Shown: one piece after another, positions 9,495 through 18,264 of the stretch | Position numbering within the stretch: position 1 is the stretch's first letter | How the letters are laid out: each line of letters begins with the position of its first letter | Source: Chloroflexota bacterium | Lineage (GTDB): Bacteria; Chloroflexota; Anaerolineae; B4-G1 | Reading direction: 5' to 3' | Assembly: GCA_024232355.1 (NCBI GenBank) | Contig: JAAEPW010000200.1 | Span: 1-52,779, forward strand | Length of the DNA: 52,779 nt | Program-made: the position numbers and the translations under genes | Notes under the pieces: model-generated | What the model was told of the DNA's origin: nothing | The model's input: the letters and a program-made list of their open reading frames with translations, nothing else | Databases searched by the model: none

Positions 9495-12055
9495 TCCCTC
9501 AAAAGCTTTCCCTCACCAACTTTATGTGCTACCGTCACACGGAACTGGATTTTGCTGGTATCCACGTGGCGTGCCTGGCAGGCAATAATGGTGCAGGCAA
9601 GTCATCACTGCTCGATGCAATCACTTGGACGCTATGGGGCAAGTCGCGGGCCAAACGGGACGACGAACTGATTCATCTTGGCGAGAACGAGATGGCGGTC
9701 GAGTTGACGTTTGGGCTGGGAGAGCAGACTTATCGCGTGCTGCGGCGACGCAAGGCAGGCAAACGCGGCAGTACGTTGCTCGAGTTTCAGGTGCATGATG
9801 TCCCATCTGATGGAAAGGCAAACAGACGTTGGCGCTCCATTGCCGAAAGTGGTGTCCGGCTCACACAGCAAAAGATCGAGCGCGTCCTGCGGCTCGACTA
9901 TGACACCTTTGTCAACTCGGCCTTTATTCGCCAGGGCCGGGCCGACGAGTTTACCGTCAAGACCGCTGCCGATCGCAAGCGTGTATTGGGAGAAATCCTG
10001 GGGCTTGACCGTTGGACAACCTACGAGGAGCAAGCCAAGGATCGAGTGCGCGCGATTCGGACTGAGGCCGAGGTAATCGAACTACGGCTGCACGAGATTA
10101 AGGCCGAACTGTCCCGCCAATCCGAGTACGAGACCGAACTCCAAGCCGCCCAGGATTCTGTGGATGGACTGAGCGCGGCACTCCAGGAAGCCCAATCGGC
10201 GTACCAACAGATCGAGACAGCGCGAACCGAACTCGGTTACACAGAAACGCAGGTTGTCGAAATCACCGGGCGAATTGTCCACACAGAGAAGGAACTGGCG
10301 GTTTTTTCCGAGGAGCGAGCCGCACGAGAGAAGCGGCTGGTCGAGTACGAAAATTTATTGGCCCAGGCGGACGAGATTGAGACCGGCTACATCGCCTATC
10401 AACAAGCCGTCGAACAAGAGCGGGAACTCGGGGCCAAACTGCACCAATCGGTCGAACTGAACGAACGCCGCGTAGCTCTGGAAACTCAACTTGCGGAAGC
10501 GCGACACCAGATTGAGACGGAGCGAACGGTGGTTGCGCAACGCATTAGTGAACTAGAGAGCCGCCTGCCCACCGAATCGCTCTTGACCGAGCACAATGAG
10601 GTGCAAGCACAGCTCACCCACTTGGCCCAATTGTCGGAAAGTCGAGAAGCAGCACGGGACGATCTGGCAAACATTGCCGAGGAGCAAGCAGCATTGCGCG
10701 CGCGTAACGAGGCGCTGCGAACAGAAATGGATGCACTCAAGGAAAAAATCACCCAGTTGGAGCAGGCAGGTGCCGAGTGCCCTCTCTGCGAACAACCTCT
10801 CACCGACGAGCACCGGGTGCAATTGCTAAACCAGTTCCAGACTGGAGGGGCAGTCAAGGGAGATACATATCGCGCTAACCTGACCAAGGTAAAAGAACTG
10901 ACCGAGCGCGTGCGAGCCTTGAAGGAGCAAATTATCCAAAGTGATCAGTTACTGCGCGATGTATCCGCGTTGCAGAGGCGCGGGGCTGCGCTGGCAGAGA
11001 GACTAGATCAAGGGCAACAAGCAAATGAGGCATTGGAGGCCGCACGAGCGGAACTGACCCTAGTGGAACAGCGGTTGGCAGCGGACGAGTATGCTCCTGA
11101 TATACGAACCGCCTTGGCCCAAGTGTTGGAACAAGCGGAAGAGTTGGGCTATGACACGGTGGCCCACGAAGCAGCACGGCAAGCAGTGGCCAATGGACAA
11201 GTCTTTGCTGAACGAAAGGCCCAATTGAGCACCGTACAAACGGGAATGAGAGAAGAACAAACAGCGCTCGAACGGCTGGAAGAGGCGGCGCAACGGTCAC
11301 AAAAGCAAATGGAGACCGAAGTAGCGCGCCGGGTAGAGTTGGAGCAAAAAGTTGTAGAGCTACAGGAACATCTCAAGGATGCGGACACAGTCGAGGCAGA
11401 GTTACGACGCATGCGGGGGGAAGAAGCTGCCGCTCGTCAACGGTTAGGCGCTGCACAGCAACGGCTCGAAGCGTGTCGAGCGTTAACGCGACAGCAAACC
11501 GACAAGCTTCAGCGGCGGGACGAGTTGGCTGCCGAAAAATCAATCTATGATGAATTACGGACAGCTTTTGGCGTCAAGGGCGTGCCGGCAATGATCATCG
11601 AAGCCGCAGTGCCGGAAATCGAGACCGAGGCCAACCGGCTCTTGGCACAGATGACGGGCGGTCGTATGCACGTGCGCTTTGACACACAACGAGAGACACT
11701 CGCAGGCCAAGTACGGGAGGCGCTAGAAATCAAGATCGCCGACGAATTGGGCACGCGGGAATATTCTCTCTATTCGGGGGGCGAGGCATTTCGGGTCAAT
11801 TTTGCCATTCGGATCGCGCTATCAAAACTCTTGGCGCGACGAGCCGGGGCACAGTTACAGACGTTGGTGATTGATGAGGGATTTGGCACGCAGGACGCGC
11901 AGGGTCGCGAGCGGCTGGTCGAGGCGATCAATGCCATTCGAGACGATTTCGAGCGCGTGTTGGTAATCACGCACATTGACGAGTTAAAGGATGCTTTTCC
12001 CGTGCGCATCCAAGTGACCAAGACGCCAGGTGGTTCAGCGATAAACGTGGTATAA
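9491..12055 (+). CDS. sbcC: SbcC/Rad50-type exonuclease ATPase subunit
   Basis: The SMC-family ATPase subunit of the Mre11-Rad50 (SbcCD) nuclease, which processes DNA ends and hairpins. The 854-aa protein has ISLTNFMCYRHTELDF-like N-terminal sequence, Walker A GNNGAGKSS (about 34-42), QRGRADEF (Q-loop region), two long coiled coils, the zinc hook CPLC at 430-433, the signature SGGEAFRVNFAIRIALSKLL (about 762-781) and Walker B LVIDEGFGTQD. It overlaps the acyltransferase stop by 4 nt (ATGA). The partner nuclease sbcD/mre11 is not in this window; downstream genes are convergent, so it would have to be encoded elsewhere. Confidence 0.93.
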   Translation: MIPQKLSLTNFMCYRHTELDFAGIHVACLAGNNGAGKSSLLDAITWTLWGKSRAKRDDELIHLGENEMAVELTFGLGEQTYRVLRRRKAGKRGSTLLEFQVHDVPSDGKANRRWRSIAESGVRLTQQKIERVLRLDYDTFVNSAFIRQGRADEFTVKTAADRKRVLGEILGLDRWTTYEEQAKDRVRAIRTEAEVIELRLHEIKAELSRQSEYETELQAAQDSVDGLSAALQEAQSAYQQIETARTELGYTETQVVEITGRIVHTEKELAVFSEERAAREKRLVEYENLLAQADEIETGYIAYQQAVEQERELGAKLHQSVELNERRVALETQLAEARHQIETERTVVAQRISELESRLPTESLLTEHNEVQAQLTHLAQLSESREAARDDLANIAEEQAALRARNEALRTEMDALKEKITQLEQAGAECPLCEQPLTDEHRVQLLNQFQTGGAVKGDTYRANLTKVKELTERVRALKEQIIQSDQLLRDVSALQRRGAALAERLDQGQQANEALEAARAELTLVEQRLAADEYAPDIRTALAQVLEQAEELGYDTVAHEAARQAVANGQVFAERKAQLSTVQTGMREEQTALERLEEAAQRSQKQMETEVARRVELEQKVVELQEHLKDADTVEAELRRMRGEEAAARQRLGAAQQRLEACRALTRQQTDKLQRRDELAAEKSIYDELRTAFGVKGVPAMIIEAAVPEIETEANRLLAQMTGGRMHVRFDTQRETLAGQVREALEIKIADELGTREYSLYSGGEAFRVNFAIRIALSKLLARRAGAQLQTLVIDEGFGTQDAQGRERLVEAINAIRDDFERVLVITHIDELKDAFPVRIQVTKTPGGSAINVV

Positions 12056-12061
12056 AGACGT

Positions 12062-12083
12062 CGCGTCCATTTATGGTGACGCG
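12062..12083. terminator. Weak hairpin between convergent genes
   Basis: CGCGTC / GACGCG, 6 bp with a 10-nt loop, in the 35-nt gap between sbcC and the convergent membrane-protein gene. No T-run; could act in either direction. Confidence 0.35.
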
Positions 12084-12090
12084 GGACCAC

Positions 12091-12705
12091 TCACCACGTT
12101 CGATCTGCCAATTTCTCTTGTCGTTTCTTGGCGCGGTGCCTTCCCCAAGTGGTGCGGAAATCGTCTACTTGGCGCGAGAGCGCCATCCAATCATCGACCA
12201 AAAAGACGAATCCTGGGGTGTCGGATGACAAGAGGTAATTACTGAACCACAAGCGCAGCCAAGCTTTACGGATCGGGTATTTGGATACCTTTATCACCAG
12301 CGCAGTTTGTCCCCAGTAGGGGCTTAACCAATTCCGGCGAGCCGATTTCTCTTTGGATGGGTCGAAAACTTGGGAAAAGGGTCGCGGGAGCACTTCTTTG
12401 ATCCGTCCGTAAGAGATGACAAGTGGATAGAGGGGAGTCTGGATACGCAGGTGGTTGGCCCGACATTGCACCCAGGCTCTGCTGCGGGAGAGGAACGTAA
12501 ATACCAGGAGAAAGAGCGCAATGAGGGCTGGGATAAAGGCCAGGGCGCGATACAGATCGTTGGTGATTGAAAGAAGAGGCGCAAACCACCAGAGTGCAAT
12601 TGAAGCTGGTATAATCAGGATACTGGGAAAGGCCCAACGCTTCCACATGCGTTCATAGATCACAAGGCGAAAACGCTCCCCGCTTTTACGTCTTTTTTTT
12701 GCCAT
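12091..12705 (-). CDS. Small membrane protein, PH-like, function unknown
   Basis: 204 aa with a very basic N-terminus (MAKKRRKSGERFRL), two hydrophobic helices in a hairpin (about 30-50 and 58-78) and a soluble C-terminal part of about 120 residues. The C-terminal part begins VQCRANHLRIQTPLYPLVIS and resembles bacterial PH-like domains that follow paired helices, but the match is by eye only. The longer open frame to 12969 was rejected because this ATG has GAGGAAAT just upstream and a plausible promoter behind it. It is convergent with sbcC and divergent from the next small membrane protein. Confidence 0.7.
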   Translation of the reverse strand: MAKKRRKSGERFRLVIYERMWKRWAFPSILIIPASIALWWFAPLLSITNDLYRALAFIPALIALFLLVFTFLSRSRAWVQCRANHLRIQTPLYPLVISYGRIKEVLPRPFSQVFDPSKEKSARRNWLSPYWGQTALVIKVSKYPIRKAWLRLWFSNYLLSSDTPGFVFLVDDWMALSRQVDDFRTTWGRHRAKKRQEKLADRTW

Positions 12706-12760
12706 TTTTATTTCCTCTTGAGCAGATAAACGTGGATGATCTAATATTTCTTGAGCGAAT

Positions 12761-12789
12761 AGTATACCACCTGGAAGAGAGATAAGCAA
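12761..12789 (-). promoter_or_regulatory. Predicted promoter of the PH-like gene
   Basis: On the minus strand TTGCTT (12789-12784), 17-nt spacer, TATACT (12766-12761), about 55 nt before the start codon. The -35 box matches consensus at only three positions. Confidence 0.4.
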
Positions 12790-12833
12790 GTAAAGTCCTG
12801 GCGTTTGATATGCATCAAAATGAAAAATGAGAA

Positions 12834-13292
12834 ATGAGTGATTTGCCGGTTGGTGTATTGAGTGTTGTAACAGTGCTCGCTCTGGGCACAATTGGTGCTG
12901 GCCTAACCATAGTCGCCAAGAAAAGGCGACGCTGGATTCAGGCACGGGAGGAGCAAGCCCGGCAGGCATATCGTGGCCGGCTGCTATCCAGCCTGGAGAC
13001 GCTCGACCTGGCGCTGACGGGTATCAACACGGCAGCATATCGGGGAAGCGAGCATCTGGCACAAGAACGAGTCGGTGGGTTGGCACGGGCCATCACTGCC
13101 GCGAACTGGAGCGGGGATAGTGAACTGCGCCAGTTGGTGAGCGTCATGGTCACGCACTCGGACGCCCTGATCACGGCTGGAAGAGACGGGCTGGAAGATA
13201 AAGACCTCGATTTGTTAGCGGACCGGATCAGTGAGACACAACGAGATGTGTATCGCCGGATGGAGGTACTGCTGGATCAGGCGTTCGATTAA
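12834..13292 (+). CDS. N-terminally anchored helical protein, unknown function
   Basis: 152 aa: one transmembrane helix (about 5-28) followed by a basic stop-transfer KKRRRW and a largely helical soluble domain rich in Leu, Glu and Arg. No family recognised. The ATG lies directly downstream of two overlapping short in-frame stops, so no longer start is possible; the ribosome binding site is weak. The stop codon overlaps the stop of the convergent ParR-like gene in a shared TTAA (13289-13292), so the two 3' ends have no space for a terminator between them. Confidence 0.65.
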   Translation: MSDLPVGVLSVVTVLALGTIGAGLTIVAKKRRRWIQAREEQARQAYRGRLLSSLETLDLALTGINTAAYRGSEHLAQERVGGLARAITAANWSGDSELRQLVSVMVTHSDALITAGRDGLEDKDLDLLADRISETQRDVYRRMEVLLDQAFD

Positions 13293-13585
13293 CCCCGTTC
13301 CTCAAACATCGTGTCCAGCCGATGCGCTGATTCTGGGTCTTCTTGTATCTCAATTCGTGGTTTGGGTTCCGGCGGCTGAACTGTCAGTTTGGTGCGCACT
13401 CGATGTATCTCGCTCGCCAGCAGCGTGGCTAGATCCTCCCATTGTTGCAACCGCCGCTCTCCCTCGCTGGCAGCCCGAATCAAACGTATCACGGCTTGGG
13501 CTGGATCAGGCTGAGTCGCTAACCAGTCGGCTGCTCGACGGTGCTCCGCATTGAGTGGATCAAAGTCCAGGTGGATAGTCGTCAT
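13289..13585 (-). CDS. Small ParR-like partner of the actin-like protein
   Basis: 98 aa, starting MTTIHLDFDPLNAEHRRAA: a short predicted strand and then helices, then a Pro/Glu-rich tail. The start lies 8 nt after the stop of the ParM/StbA-like gene, so both are probably on one message. In ParM systems the gene after the actin encodes a ~100-aa ribbon-helix-helix adaptor (ParR/StbB). Size, position and the strand-helix start fit that role, but I cannot see enough conserved sequence to be sure. Its stop codon shares TTAA with the convergent upstream gene. Confidence 0.6.
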   Translation of the reverse strand: MTTIHLDFDPLNAEHRRAADWLATQPDPAQAVIRLIRAASEGERRLQQWEDLATLLASEIHRVRTKLTVQPPEPKPRIEIQEDPESAHRLDTMFEERG

Positions 13586-13593
13586 CTTGTTGA

Positions 13594-15375
13594 CTACTTT
13601 TCAAAGGTCGCCGGTCGCTGGCCAAAGCGATAAAATCCTTCAGCATTGGCCCAAAACGCATTGTCGAGCAAGCGCGCGTGAGGATATACGGCGTGAATCA
13701 CATCGTACAAATGCGGCCCGCCCCCCCCACTCACCAGAATCATGTCCAAATTGACAGCCGCTCCCCACAAATCGCGGGCGCGGGCAATGATGGCCGTTCG
13801 AATATCGGTGATGGCAGGCTTGATCAGTTTTTCTAGAGAGATCGGTTTCCCACGCACCCGTACCTCTTTTGTCTGTATTGCCCGATCCACTTCGTAGGGC
13901 ATCAATTCTAGCATGTGCAGATCAGCCAATGCTTGTCGCACTTGATTGATCACCTTGCTCCACCCAATGTGGATAGACCCACTTAATCGCTGTACGTAGC
14001 GCAGTTCATCCGCGACGACAAAGTCGGTGGTAAAGGTGCCTATGTCGATGATGCCTATACGTCCCTTTTCAACATCGTTGTTGTCCATCTTGCCCCGCTC
14101 GTTCAACAATTCCCGGAACAAGGAACCAAAGGGCTGAGGTGCGACGAACACGGATTCGACCGCAATCTTTTTCACGCCATCAGTGGTGATCCGGTAGCCC
14201 CCCTCGAATGATTTGATGACTTCGGGGCGGTCGTTAAAGAAATCAACCGGCAACCCAGTGACCACTTTGATGTGTTCAGCGGTGGGCATAAATCTAGTCA
14301 GTTCAACCAGTGCCGCGACGAATAGCATTTTGTAAGTATCATCGTGGACCCGGCTGCGGTCAAAGATAGCGGACTGAATCCGGCTCTGGAGTACGGCTTG
14401 CTCTCCATAAAAGAAACGCCAATTGCCATATTTGACCACTCGTTCTTCCCCACCACGGATCAGATCAGTGGCAAAGCGAATGTCCTCGGCAGTGCCGATC
14501 ACACTGGGGAACGAAAAATGCAGATCGTCGGGGCCGACACCCTTGGTATAACCATACCCAATGTCAATTGAGAGTATCATCGCCGTTCTCCTTGATTTAG
14601 ATGTTGATGGAGCCGCAGACGCAGTTTGTTTCACCAATTCAACTTTTTCAACTCGATCCTCTGATGGCGCATCCGCAGCAAGCTGAACATCAAGCTTTTC
14701 TATTTTCGGTGATATGGTTGGCTCTGGTGCCACTGGCTCCATCACAGTCTCTGCCGCCTCTATCCCGTTCATATGCTCCAAAGAGGATTGGAGAGGCAAT
14801 ACTGGCACACGCGGAGTCGCTTTCCAGATAGGGATATATTGCCAATAGTATGGCCCCTGCTCACACGACAGAGCGTTTATTTGTTCCTCGGCCAGACGAG
14901 CGCCCAAGTCTACTTCTATCTCCTGACTATCTCGCTGATAATGGTAGACTCGAAAAGCGCAATGCCCATCGCCAAGAATCCACCGGTAATCGTCCTTACG
15001 CGCCGCCAAACCCGACCGGTGTGCCAATATTTCGTCCAGTTGTGCTGCCAGCCTGGCAAGTCTCTCGTCATAAAAAAGGTAATGACTTGGCTGTCCATCA
15101 GTACCGGCAGTATTTGCTCGATCTATTGTAGGTAACAGTGCACCTTTGGCCATCAATGGATAGTTGCGCGCCAAAAGAGACCCTGGAACCAGTGCTACCG
15201 GACTTGGCCTTTCAATATTGTCACTTTGGCTGCGGGGGAGCCATGGCCATGGTTCTGCTTTACGGAATCCGGCATTTCCGGCCATCACTACTTGATAGAG
15301 TACGTCGTCATTTCCTACAAAGAGCGCACCCTCTGGCAGTGTCTCTGTCCGGACAGTTTTATTGTTCTCATTCAT
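13594..15375 (-). CDS. ParM/StbA-like actin with N-terminal extension
   Basis: 593 aa from ATG 15375. The C-terminal 328 aa are a prokaryotic actin of the ParM/StbA/Alp type: phosphate-1 loop MILSIDIGYGYTKG, phosphate-2 IGIIDIGTFTTDFVV, and an adenosine-site motif LVSGGGGPHLYDV. Such proteins form ATP-dependent filaments that move DNA or organise cells. The N-terminal ~265 aa are not recognised: a folded-looking part (about 1-185, with WPWLPRSQSDN and YYWQYIPIWKA) and an acidic Ala/Pro/Glu-rich linker. An internal ATG with a strong ribosome binding site begins exactly at the actin domain (14580), so two products are possible. A weak minus-strand TATACT lies at 15417-15412. A ParR-like gene follows. 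Confidence 0.8.
   Translation of the reverse strand: MNENNKTVRTETLPEGALFVGNDDVLYQVVMAGNAGFRKAEPWPWLPRSQSDNIERPSPVALVPGSLLARNYPLMAKGALLPTIDRANTAGTDGQPSHYLFYDERLARLAAQLDEILAHRSGLAARKDDYRWILGDGHCAFRVYHYQRDSQEIEVDLGARLAEEQINALSCEQGPYYWQYIPIWKATPRVPVLPLQSSLEHMNGIEAAETVMEPVAPEPTISPKIEKLDVQLAADAPSEDRVEKVELVKQTASAAPSTSKSRRTAMILSIDIGYGYTKGVGPDDLHFSFPSVIGTAEDIRFATDLIRGGEERVVKYGNWRFFYGEQAVLQSRIQSAIFDRSRVHDDTYKMLFVAALVELTRFMPTAEHIKVVTGLPVDFFNDRPEVIKSFEGGYRITTDGVKKIAVESVFVAPQPFGSLFRELLNERGKMDNNDVEKGRIGIIDIGTFTTDFVVADELRYVQRLSGSIHIGWSKVINQVRQALADLHMLELMPYEVDRAIQTKEVRVRGKPISLEKLIKPAITDIRTAIIARARDLWGAAVNLDMILVSGGGGPHLYDVIHAVYPHARLLDNAFWANAEGFYRFGQRPATFEK
14578..14593 (-). promoter_or_regulatory. Internal ribosome binding site and start for the actin domain
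   Basis: On the minus strand AAGGAG (14593-14588), 7 nt, then ATG (14580-14578), exactly where the ParM-like domain begins. The site is read in frame as Arg-Arg with the codons AGG AGA, which are less used here than CGN. Translation from it gives a 328-aa protein, a normal ParM length. Confidence 0.65.
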
Positions 15376-15504
15376 ACTCGTAGGTGTGTTGGATAAGACT
15401 GTAATAAAATAAGTATACCACGAATTACGGCGAGAGAAAGTTTTCCCCAATCAGGCGTTCAAAGCGGAATGAGAGCGAAAATTCAACAGCCCGGTGGTTC
15501 TCAG

Positions 15505-16527
15505 CTAATATCCTTTCTCAGGATCGCAAATGTTCTCAAGAGATTCGCCCGCCACATACCGTTTTAGATTACCACAAAAGATGTCCACCATCCTGTCTCC
15601 GATATAAGGGGACGAATGGCTATCATGAGGGACAATGAACACATTCTCCATATCCCATAGTGCATGGGTCTCTGGCAAAGGTTCTTGAACAAAAGCATCC
15701 AAATATGCGCCAGCGATCCGCTTTTCCTTCAAGGCATTGATCATGATTGGTTCATCGATCACCTTTCCTCTGCCTATATTGATAAAGTATGCAGACCCCT
15801 TCATTGCCCTGAACTCGATCTCTCCCAGCAGGTTTTCTGTCTCGGAAGTATGAGGCAGGGCGAGCACAACATAATCGGCTTGAGGTATGTGTTTGACGAG
15901 TTCACTCACAGGAAAAATCGTATCCAAGTTCTCAACTGGTTCAATTCTCCGCTTGGTGCCGATAACCCGCATGTCAAATGCTTTGCATAGCTGCGCCACC
16001 CTCTTGCCAATTTTTCCCAGCCCAATGATAAGAACAGTTCTACCACACAGTTCATCATTCTTGATCCGGTTCCATTCACGATTCTTCTGATCGATCTTGC
16101 GCTGCTTGAAGCATTTGGCGTGATCCAGCATAGCGGCTATGACACTCTCGGCAATAGGGACAGTGTGTAGTCCAGGCGCATTTGTGAGCGTCACGGTTCC
16201 TTTCAGAATTTGGTGAGTTATGTTATCACTAAAGCCGGTACTACAAAGTTGCACCCATTCGAGGCTGGGCGTAAAGAACTTGCTATAATCCTCCCAGTCC
16301 AGTTCACCAGAATAGTGCACTCGGTTCCCCCCTTCTGCAAGCAGCACTTGGATGCCTTGCACATCGCTCACCTTGTGAGCCGGAATCTCAACAAGCTCAA
16401 TATCCGAGGAGATTGAGAGAATCTGTTCCTTGTGCTTTCCCTAAAGCCAGTTTCCATCCGATCGAAGGAAATGGTAACCTCTTGGAATCCCACTCACAGC
16501 AACCTTGATTATTCTGTCATTCTTCAA
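15505..16527 (-). pseudogene. D-2-hydroxyacid dehydrogenase interrupted by in-frame TAG
   Basis: NAD-dependent D-isomer 2-hydroxyacid dehydrogenase family. The Rossmann domain is clear: VLIIGLGKIGKRVAQLC, ADYVVLALPHTSETENLL, FINIGRGKVIDE, AYLDAFVQEPLP and the catalytic-region VPHDSHSSPYIGDR. Reading upstream in the same frame the N-terminal substrate domain continues GKHKEQILSISSDIELVEIP, then meets TAG (16443-16441), and beyond it IIKVAVSGIPRGYHF back to TTG 16527, which has GGGAG 8 nt upstream. Codon 29 is therefore a stop in an otherwise intact 340-codon gene. The longest uninterrupted frame (from GTG 16371, 288 aa) lacks the first ~52 residues. This could be a recent nonsense mutation or a sequence error; UAG recoding is possible but not supported by anything seen here. 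Confidence 0.75.
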
Positions 16528-16645
16528 TTAAACTACTCCCTTTTGATGCCACATGTCTGTTGATGAACATTTTTTCAACCGCGCACACAATATGGCTCAG
16601 TATATTGGACCTCGTCACGAAAGTCAACACATACGACGAGGCATT

Positions 16646-16674
16646 TTGCCCTACATTACCAATGATGGTACAAT
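16646..16674 (+). promoter_or_regulatory. Predicted promoter of the Yip1-like pair
   Basis: TTGCCC (16646-16651), 17-nt spacer, TACAAT (16669-16674), 37 nt before the GTG start. Confidence 0.5.
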
Positions 16675-16711
16675 ATCGAACAAGTCAAATAGCCGGGAAA
16701 GGAGCATAACT

Positions 16712-17431
16712 GTGTCCGATTTATTTCGTCTTTGTTGGAACGCGTTCTTCCTGAGCGAAACCCCCTACGCTGAAACACGTGAAAGTCCGAACTCGGTACT
16801 GCGCGGCCTGGGGACCATCATCTTGGTCGCCTTGGTCGTCGCGCTGGTTGGGCTGGTGGGGACAACGCTGGAATGGGCAAGCACGCCCAATATGAACGAG
16901 GTCCAAGCGACCGTTTTGGAGAACCTCCAAAACCTGCCCTGGTACCAAATGCTGGACCACCGCACCGGGTTCAGCGAGGAGTTTTCTCGCTGGTACAATC
17001 TGGGATGGCGCGTCTTTCCATACCTATTCGGCGCGCCGAACGTTGGCATCGCAGCATCGCAGATCATTCTCTTGCCATTGCGCTTGACGCTTGCGTGGAT
17101 TCTGTACGGCTTGGTATCCTACCTCTGTGCGCGATTGTTGGGTGGTCAGGGAAGCCTAGGGCAGACACTGGGATGTACGGCGCTGGCCGTCGCACCCCAG
17201 TTGCTGAACGTGCTCACAATCTTTCCTTACCTCATCGTTGGGGGCATCGTGGGCACATGGACGCTGCTCTGCCGCTACGTCGCCCTGAAAACGTGTCACC
17301 GGCTCACCTGGGGTCGGGCCTTGGCAGCGACACTGTTGCCATACATCGTATACATTGTGACGATCTCACTCTTTGCTTGTATGGGCGGTATGGTGTTCAG
17401 CTATCTGGTTTCCGAAGGAGTTTTGCAATGA
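16712..17431 (+). CDS. Yip1-like membrane protein A
   Basis: 239 aa. An N-terminal amphipathic stretch (SDLFRLCWNAFFLSE) is followed by a membrane helix (about 32-53), a ~50-residue extracytoplasmic loop, and four further hydrophobic segments, with LLGGQGSLGQTLGCTALAVAP between two of them. This arrangement and that motif are typical of bacterial Yip1-domain proteins, whose function is not established. GTG at 16712 is chosen because AAAGGAG lies 7 nt upstream; the open frame extends further but without a better site. It overlaps the next gene by 4 nt and shares its architecture, so the pair looks like an ancient duplication. Confidence 0.8.
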   Translation: MSDLFRLCWNAFFLSETPYAETRESPNSVLRGLGTIILVALVVALVGLVGTTLEWASTPNMNEVQATVLENLQNLPWYQMLDHRTGFSEEFSRWYNLGWRVFPYLFGAPNVGIAASQIILLPLRLTLAWILYGLVSYLCARLLGGQGSLGQTLGCTALAVAPQLLNVLTIFPYLIVGGIVGTWTLLCRYVALKTCHRLTWGRALAATLLPYIVYIVTISLFACMGGMVFSYLVSEGVLQ

Positions 17432-18174
17432 AAAAGCTACTTGAACTCGCAGGGAACGTATTGCTGTTCAAACATGAAGCGTACGCACAACACGCCGATA
17501 GCGCTGACGTGCTGAAACGTGGGCTGGCGTTGCTAGTGGTCATGACATTGATAGCAGGCTCTCTCTCATTTATCATCAATATCTTTAACAATCTCCGGCC
17601 AATGAGCATCGCAGAGCAACGGCAAGAAATGGAACAGGTCATCCAGGAATTCACCGCATCACTCCATGCATCGCCCCAGTACTCGAACCTGCCACCTGAA
17701 TTCGAGACACAAATGGTTGCCTACATGCGATCTGGAATGGAAATAGGGCTCGGCATCGAGGCAATCCCAACCCGGCTACCCAAGCCTATGGGAGGCGTTC
17801 TGACAAGCCTAGGCGCTTTCTTATCGCTGCCCTTTACTCGGATGGCAAGTTGGATCGGATATACGATCTGGGTCTTGCTGATCGCCAAACTGTTGGGAGG
17901 TCGGGCAACAGTGTCGCAAACGCTAGGAGCCACCGCTCTCTATGCTGTACCACACGTCTTGGATATCCTTGGAAGCGTGCGCTGCCTTGGAGGATTGCTC
18001 GGATTGGTGGCGACAGTGTGGGGCATCGCCATCTATGTCAAAGCCCTGGCAGTCGCCAACGACTTTGATATTGGTCGGGCCGTAATTGCAACTGTGGTGC
18101 CTACACTGGTCGGTGGAGCATTGACGATGCTAGGTGCACTAATGTTCTTCATCTTGATATTAGCAAGTGGATAG
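17428..18174 (+). CDS. Yip1-like membrane protein B
   Basis: 248 aa, starting in the ATGA overlap with gene A. It has the same plan: an N-terminal amphipathic region (LLELAGNVLLFKHEAYAQ), one helix (about 35-52), an extracytoplasmic loop with Pro/Glu-rich sequence, and four C-terminal hydrophobic segments including LLGGRATVSQTLGATALYAVP, which matches LLGGQGSLGQTLGCTALAVAP of gene A. The two proteins may form a heteromer; that is inference from pairing and overlap. A promoter for lgt follows directly, so transcription may also continue into lgt. Confidence 0.8.
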   Translation: MKKLLELAGNVLLFKHEAYAQHADSADVLKRGLALLVVMTLIAGSLSFIINIFNNLRPMSIAEQRQEMEQVIQEFTASLHASPQYSNLPPEFETQMVAYMRSGMEIGLGIEAIPTRLPKPMGGVLTSLGAFLSLPFTRMASWIGYTIWVLLIAKLLGGRATVSQTLGATALYAVPHVLDILGSVRCLGGLLGLVATVWGIAIYVKALAVANDFDIGRAVIATVVPTLVGGALTMLGALMFFILILASG

Positions 18175-18206
18175 GCTCGTGGCAAACGCGTCGTGGACGT
18201 ATCAAA

Positions 18207-18235
18207 TTGGATAACCGGCCCGCTTGTGGTATAAT
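18207..18235 (+). promoter_or_regulatory. Predicted promoter of lgt
   Basis: TTGGAT (18207-18212), 17-nt spacer, perfect TATAAT (18230-18235), 29 nt before the lgt start. The -35 is weak. Confidence 0.5.
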
Positions 18236-18264
18236 CTGGCTCATACCATGGGCAGGAGGAAACT

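Noticed and set aside
12706..12969. N-terminal extension of the PH-like membrane protein
   Set aside because: The extension would cross the predicted promoter and the divergent gene, and has no membrane or domain signal.
16441..16443. Pyrrolysine or selenocysteine recoding at the in-frame stop
   Set aside because: Selenocysteine uses TGA, and no pylT-like tRNA or stem-loop is visible in the window; mutation or sequence error is simpler.
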